Below, piece after piece: positions 59,347-64,000 of a DNA stretch of 64,000 nucleotides. The notes under the pieces are model-generated. The model saw only the letters and a program-made list of their open reading frames with translations. It ran no database searches and was not told the origin of the DNA. How positions within the stretch are numbered: position 1 is the stretch's first letter; the number at the start of each line of letters is the position of its first letter. Made by a program: the position numbers and the translations under genes. Source of the stretch: Melastoma dodecandrum (Eukaryota > Streptophyta > Magnoliopsida > Myrtales > Melastomataceae); NCBI GenBank assembly GCA_029817715.1, contig JARUPY010000548.1:62001-126000 (forward strand), given 5' to 3'.

Positions 59347-60139
59347 CTCTCCTCCCCGGTGTCTCCGTTTCTTACATTCTACGCTGACGACTGGGACGCC
59401 GCCCCTGCATGAGTCATCATCATCCCAATTGTACAACAACCAGATGGAAAATCAATTCCGGGGGGTCATTGACTCTCCAAAATAACGAGACAATTAGTGA
59501 CCACCTTTTCAGTGTCCCTAGTCTCTCTGGCCAATATTTGATTTATAGGTTTCCGGGTGGGTCATTGGCGGATAAGTCAGAAAAGGTTCGGCAATCTTTT
59601 AGGTGAGTGATCAAAGGAGGCGATTCGTCTCTGGGAGATTGTTTGAAATCTCTTATTATTTATTTATTATTATTATTTTTTTTTTTTGAAAAAGACGATC
59701 TTCAGTTATATATGGGTTTTCCACCGTTTAGGCTATATAGCCCAGCAGGGCATCGGTCTAAGATTTGACTTTCTTTTTGCTTTGACACGTGAGATGACAT
59801 GACATCGATGTGAGTATGCCAATCAATCAAGCTGGGCAATACGTTTGAGGTTTTTTATCAAGATTTAGGGTTTAGAATTTATTATTTTTAATTATATATA
59901 TATATATATCACACGTTATAATATTTTACTATTATATTAACTTTAATCAATATTAACCAAATACGACGTCGGAATATCTCATCTGCTCATCGTTAAAATG
60001 TCAACTGAATGACGTCGTGGCATGACCGAAAGAAAATAAATAAATAAAAAAGGGCTCACCCATTCGAGGCTCCAAGGACAGATAAGGGAATATTAGCAAG
60101 CTTCGTGCTCAGAAGGAGTTTGCGGAGGAGAATAGGAGG
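59347..60139. other. Spacer after the long copia element
   Basis: AT-rich, with a (TA)n tract near 59895-59909 and T-runs near 59679. I see no gene or RNA. Confidence 0.4.
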
Positions 60140-60486
60140 GTGGGGGAGAGGGCGAGGGAAGAACAGGCGAGGGAGGTGGAAGAGCAACATACCCCGAAAG
60201 CTCTAGTGGTGCAAAAGAGGCGGAGGCGACTGGTCGAGGACAGCGAAATAGAGGAGGAGGAGGAGGTCGTGGCACAGAGCAAGAGAAAGAGCTTAAAGAG
60301 AAAGCTATATGATGAGTTTGATGCGATGGCGACGAAGGGGGATTCTAACGGCAGCGGCAATAGTGAGGGATGGATGACTTCTCCAAGGACAAGGAAGAAT
60401 TGCAGGGCTGGAGCAATGGACATGCCCGAATCAATAAAGATCATTAAGGGAAAGATCAAGGCCGGCTGTGACCAATGGTCGGCTTA
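60140..60486 (+). other. Unrecognised highly charged open frame
   Basis: A frame of about 115 codons with no ATG near its start, so at best an internal exon. Composition: E/R-rich helix (ERAREEQAREVEEQ), a KRRRRL basic patch, an acidic run EIEEEEE, then KRKSLKRKLYDEFDAM. It reads like the charged tail of a nuclear coiled-coil protein, but I do not recognise a family. Ends with TAG at 60484-60486. Could be part of a decayed gene or chance. Confidence 0.25.
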
Positions 60487-60778
60487 GGATTTCGCCTCGT
60501 CTAGCCAAGCTTGACATGGACAACAACTGCGAAGGGAGTAGCCGAGTTTCGAGGAGGCTAGTGAAGAGTGGATGGTTTGGTGTCTTTGTAGCGATTAATT
60601 TCCCTTTTTTGTCCGATTTTGTTTAATGGAATCATTACTCAACTTTAACAGTAAGGGGGTAAAACATGCGGCAAAATGCCAGGAAATGCATTGTTTACGG
60701 TAAGCAAGGAAATAAATCAGTCTATTCTTTTGTTACATCATTTGAAATCACGAGAGCCTTTGTTTCCTCTTCTTCCTC

Positions 60779-62980
60779 TGTAACGACCCGAAATTTCGGA
60801 AAGGAAATATAGTATTTTGACTAGATTGATTGACTAGAATTAGAACGGTTGACCGAGTCAAATTCGATGTGGCACGAGAGTTTAATACTTTCGTTGTCAG
60901 GGAACGTTAATATCGAATATTAACGAGATTATTAATTCGAATTCGTGTGATTACGTCACGCGGGAAAGGGGACGCCTGGACCTAAACGAAATCGAATTAG
61001 GGTATCAATAATATTCGTTTAACGTCGCTGGTTTTGACCTATAATCGCGACGACTAGTAAAATACTATTGCCGATTAATCATGACAGGATTACGTTTGCT
61101 AGGATATGATAAAACAAATAACAAATAAAAATGGGCAAGTGGATGAAGGGTGTCTAAGATGGGATAAGGTGTTCAGGTGTGTGTGTCTTGTGGCACACGC
61201 TTCCCATCCCATCAGATTACCCGATCGGCAATAGATAGAAGGATAAGGGGGAACAGCTCCCTTCACCGACCTTTATTTTCTTTCCTGACACCCTTTAGCT
61301 CACGGGAAAGAGGACAACATCTTCGCCTCGGATCGGACGATCGCGCAATCAAGGGAAGAACTCGAGCAGGACAAGGACCCTTGCACGCAGGGGAGGACAA
61401 TCGCTGGTGGTTATCCAGGTACGTCTCTTCCCCCCCTTCCCCTTTTATGGTCTGTGTGTGTTAGTTGTGATCAATGCTTGGGGTATGAGCATCGGGAAGG
61501 GGTGGGTAGGTCGGGATGTTGTCGGCGCGTGTTGTCGGTGGCTCGATTGTGGGTCATGCAGATTTGCTTGTCATTGGATGTGTGTCGACCCGATATCTCA
61601 CTGGATCACAGCCGAGTTTGATGTGGCTGTTGCGAGGAAGCTCCTCGTGTCCTCTGTTCGTTTGTTACGGAACATAGGGCAGTTCGTTAGTTGATTATGT
61701 TCGTGAGCCGCTGTGAGCGTACAACTCCGAATTGTGGCGGCGGCTACTGAAGAGCCACTATCCGTTAGACTTTGGGTTGAATTAGTCTATTGCGGAGAGA
61801 TTCGAGAAAACTTGGTGTACGTTCTGCGATTCTGTTGAAACTTGGCGTGGTTGTTGGTGAGTGTAACCCATTCTGAACGGGGCAACATCCTGATAACGAG
61901 GTGTGACTGTAATGGACGTCTGCAGATTGTCAAGTGGCGCCAAATTAAGGTGGTGCTGAAAGTTTTAGACCAGCATCACGCTGGTTAGAGTAAAAATGAA
62001 TACCCCAATGTGAGTTGTTGCGACAGTGGCTGGAAATTGACTAATGATGCTTCTGTCCTATGATGGAATTTGTGAAATTGAAAGCCTTCTAATTATTGGG
62101 GGTTGTCTACATATGCGCCTACTGAAATTGTCTGCGGAAATTCATTTTTGAATCTCTCGGGTATGTGAGAACTTTATTGCAGTGACCATGGAAAGAGATA
62201 CAACGGTGGTCAGGGATCGAGGCAGGCGTTGCGGCCGATCCATGAATGTGTGGCGGGTGTACGGATTGGACCAATCACGTTGGCTTCGGTCGACGGTGGT
62301 TGGGTTCCGTAGATTGGAAAGGATTCAAGGCATAGGAAATGAAGTTGCCGCTGTCTACGATTTGGACTGACTACGTTTTATAATTGAGGTTTGGTATTTG
62401 AGATTTAATGCAGGAAACCGAAAGTGAGCTTATGAGAATTATGTTCCGGTTTCTGCTAAGACCCGAGATTGAATTTGAGAGTGTTATTCCCGACTGTGAG
62501 TCGGAGGAGTACGGGGAGGTGGCGCCACTCGCGGTTGCACCTACTGCCGTTACCCGGGCGCTCCCAGAGGAGAGGGTGGGGACGTACTGTGAGGGTTCTG
62601 GCACCGAATGAAGTGTTGATATACGAGAGACGAGAGAATGAGGGAGTCGCTTGAGAGTTGTGAGCGTTATTGGATTTGTCTTTGATTCCGTATATATATT
62701 GTTACGTAGAAGGTTGAATTAGTGATTATAATAAGGTATGCTTTATGATATGTATGCATATAACTGTTTTCCAAGAAATACATGTTAGGGGTAGTAGCGT
62801 CTCATCGTTTTCGTGTGTGCATGGGAAGGGCGGCGATTTATCGCTGACCCCAATTGGGGACTATTTTTTAGTGTGACGCAGGAATAAGATGATATAGAGT
62901 ACACGTGGCTCGGACTTACGAGATAAAACAGTAGAGGATGCCACGGTGGAGGTAAAGACTTGCTGCTTCAGCTGCCTGTC
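60779..62980. repeat. Candidate gypsy-type LTR remnant
   Basis: Starts TGTAACGACCCGAAATTTC, a terminus often seen in plant Ty3/gypsy LTRs, and continues without a gene for over 2 kb of moderately GC-rich sequence. No partner LTR, primer site or polyprotein is visible in the window, and I cannot fix the other end. Strand is not assigned because orientation rests only on the TG start (which would be plus). Confidence 0.4.
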
Positions 62981-63349
62981 CGTCAACGATGGAAAACTAC
63001 TCTGATAAAGTTTAAAAAATTTTGTAGGACGTTTCATCCTCTGCCTTCACCGCTTCGCAACTCGCGAGCGATTGCTGACGATAGTAACACACAATAACTA
63101 TCGATATGAATGCTGAAAGAAAAAACAGAGGTTGGTGACATTCAAACGGTGATGAACCTGCTCCAAAACTGGTGATGAACCCTACTCCAAAGCCAACACG
63201 TAGTCACTAAAAGGACTAGTAAACCAGAATCATTTATTCCAAGGAACCCAGGAGTGGAAGAGAGTGTTACGCTTACCAATGGCACATAATCTTCTGAGTG
63301 TAATCAGTTGACCGTATTCTTCGGAGTGTAATCAGATGACAGCCGAGGC
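62981..63349. other. Spacer before the PINOID-like fragment
   Basis: Has two direct copies of GGTGATGAACCT-like sequence (63147 and 63171) and two of GAGTGTAATCAG (63295 and 63323). No gene. Confidence 0.4.
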
Positions 63350-63924
63350 TTGCAGGGGGAGAGGAGGAGGAGCTCCTGGAGGGGAAGAGCTCGATGCCGG
63401 GTAGGGGACCGGGCCTTGACGAGCAAGTCGAGGGTGAGGCTTAGGGAGGAGTCTGTGTCGATGATGCGGGCAAGGCGGGACAGCAACTTGGGCTTCGAGT
63501 GGTCCCCTCCCCCCTCCTTCCCCATCATCAAGCCCCACTGCTCCTCCTCCCTCGACTCCCTCTCCCTCCGCCGCTGCCGCCTCTCCTTCCGCGACTTCCG
63601 TCTCATCCGACGTGTCGGCTCCGGCGACACCGGCATCGTCTTCCTTTGCTCTCTCCCCTATCGCCACTCCAAAGGATAATGGTTCCCGTACATACTATGC
63701 CATGAACGTGGTTGGTTGACAGAGACTTGGCCGAGCGAAAAAAGAAGACCGAACTCGTCGAGACCGAGCGTCGCGTCCTTCGGATGGTCGACCACCCGTT
63801 CCTCCCGACGTTGTACGTGGAGTTCGAGGTCTCGTGCAGGTTCTCCTCCATGATGGAGTACTGTGAGGGCGGCGACCTCCACGCCCTCCGTCACCGCCTC
63901 TACTTCTTATGTTCCAATGTCTAA
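63350..63924 (+). pseudogene. PINOID-like AGC kinase fragment, broken
   Basis: N-terminal part of an AGCVIII kinase closest to PINOID, the plasma-membrane kinase that phosphorylates PIN auxin carriers. Visible: LSFRDFRLIRRVGSGDTGIVFLC (glycine loop), then after a shift YYAMNVVDRD (the usual catalytic Lys of AMKVVD is Asn), then LRMVDHPFLPTLYVEFE and MEYCEGGDLHALRHR, where similarity ends abruptly. Lesions: a frame change after the glycine loop (about 63680) and a tandem duplication of GGTT near 63708-63715 that shifts frame again. Lobes with HRD and DFG are missing from the remaining window. Not functional. Confidence 0.8.
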
Positions 63925-64000
63925 AGACGGACAAGATGGGTGTGGGGGATTGCAATTGGATTTTGACACCTTTTATTATTTTATTTTATTTTTTTTAAAA
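63925..64000. other. End of window
   Basis: AT-rich tail without features. The kinase similarity does not resume before the window ends. Confidence 0.4.

Noticed and set aside
61177..61694. Open frames in the candidate gypsy LTR
   Set aside because: No domains and they lie within a region that looks like non-coding LTR sequence.

Overview
This is nuclear DNA of a flowering plant, most likely a dicot. The evidence is spliced genes with short GT-AG introns, a nuclear tRNA-Glu gene, plant-only families (ACC oxidase, KEA antiporter, EER5/THP1, SHAQKYF MYB, PINOID-type kinase) and plant Ty3/gypsy and Ty1/copia LTR retrotransposons. I cannot name the species. No bacterial operon, CRISPR array, plasmid or phage features are present.

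Layout. 1-4756 is retrotransposon debris: a minus-strand gypsy LTR plus gag, then a solo-like copia LTR. 4.8-5.7 kb is a frameshifted GH18 chitinase, followed by tRNA-Glu(CTC). 6.1-15.2 kb (-) is an EER5/THP1 relative whose first intron holds a young chromodomain gypsy element with 602-bp LTRs and an AAATG target duplication. 15.9-17.7 kb (+) is an intact chloroplast thioredoxin-like 2 gene. 18.6-19.3 kb (-) is a gutted tetraspanin and 19.8-21.1 kb (+) a decayed FANCE-like gene. 21.4-22.5 kb (-) is an intact ACC oxidase. 24.7-36.4 kb (+) is a decayed KEA-type K+/H+ antiporter, with a 4.9-kb copia element in its penultimate coding exon. 39.8-41.7 kb holds two foldback DNA transposons with 9-10 bp target duplications. 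42.1-43.3 kb (-) is an intact MYB repressor-type gene, 44.1-46.2 kb (-) a complete mitochondrial LpxA gene and 46.8-49.5 kb (-) a USP-domain receptor-like cytoplasmic kinase. 51.0-59.3 kb is a long copia element with unequal LTRs. 60.8-63.0 kb looks like a gypsy-type LTR remnant. 63.35-63.92 kb is a broken PINOID-like kinase fragment.

How it fits together. These genes are not an operon or a single pathway. The order EER5 - tetraspanin - ACC oxidase - KEA matches, from memory, Arabidopsis At2g19560 to At2g19600. Thioredoxin-like 2, FANCE and LpxA match neighbours At4g29670, At4g29560 and At4g29540. The segment therefore looks like an ancestral block in which the two Arabidopsis neighbourhoods are interleaved. 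Many genes here carry stops or small indels (EER5, chitinase, tetraspanin, FANCE, KEA, PINOID), while others are intact. This is the pattern of a fractionating duplicate segment, though residual assembly indels could explain some single-base lesions.

I see no convincing new biological system. The most interesting structures are the foldback element carrying three near-identical hairpin palindromes, the second foldback element with doubled termini, and the two retrotransposon insertions into host genes.
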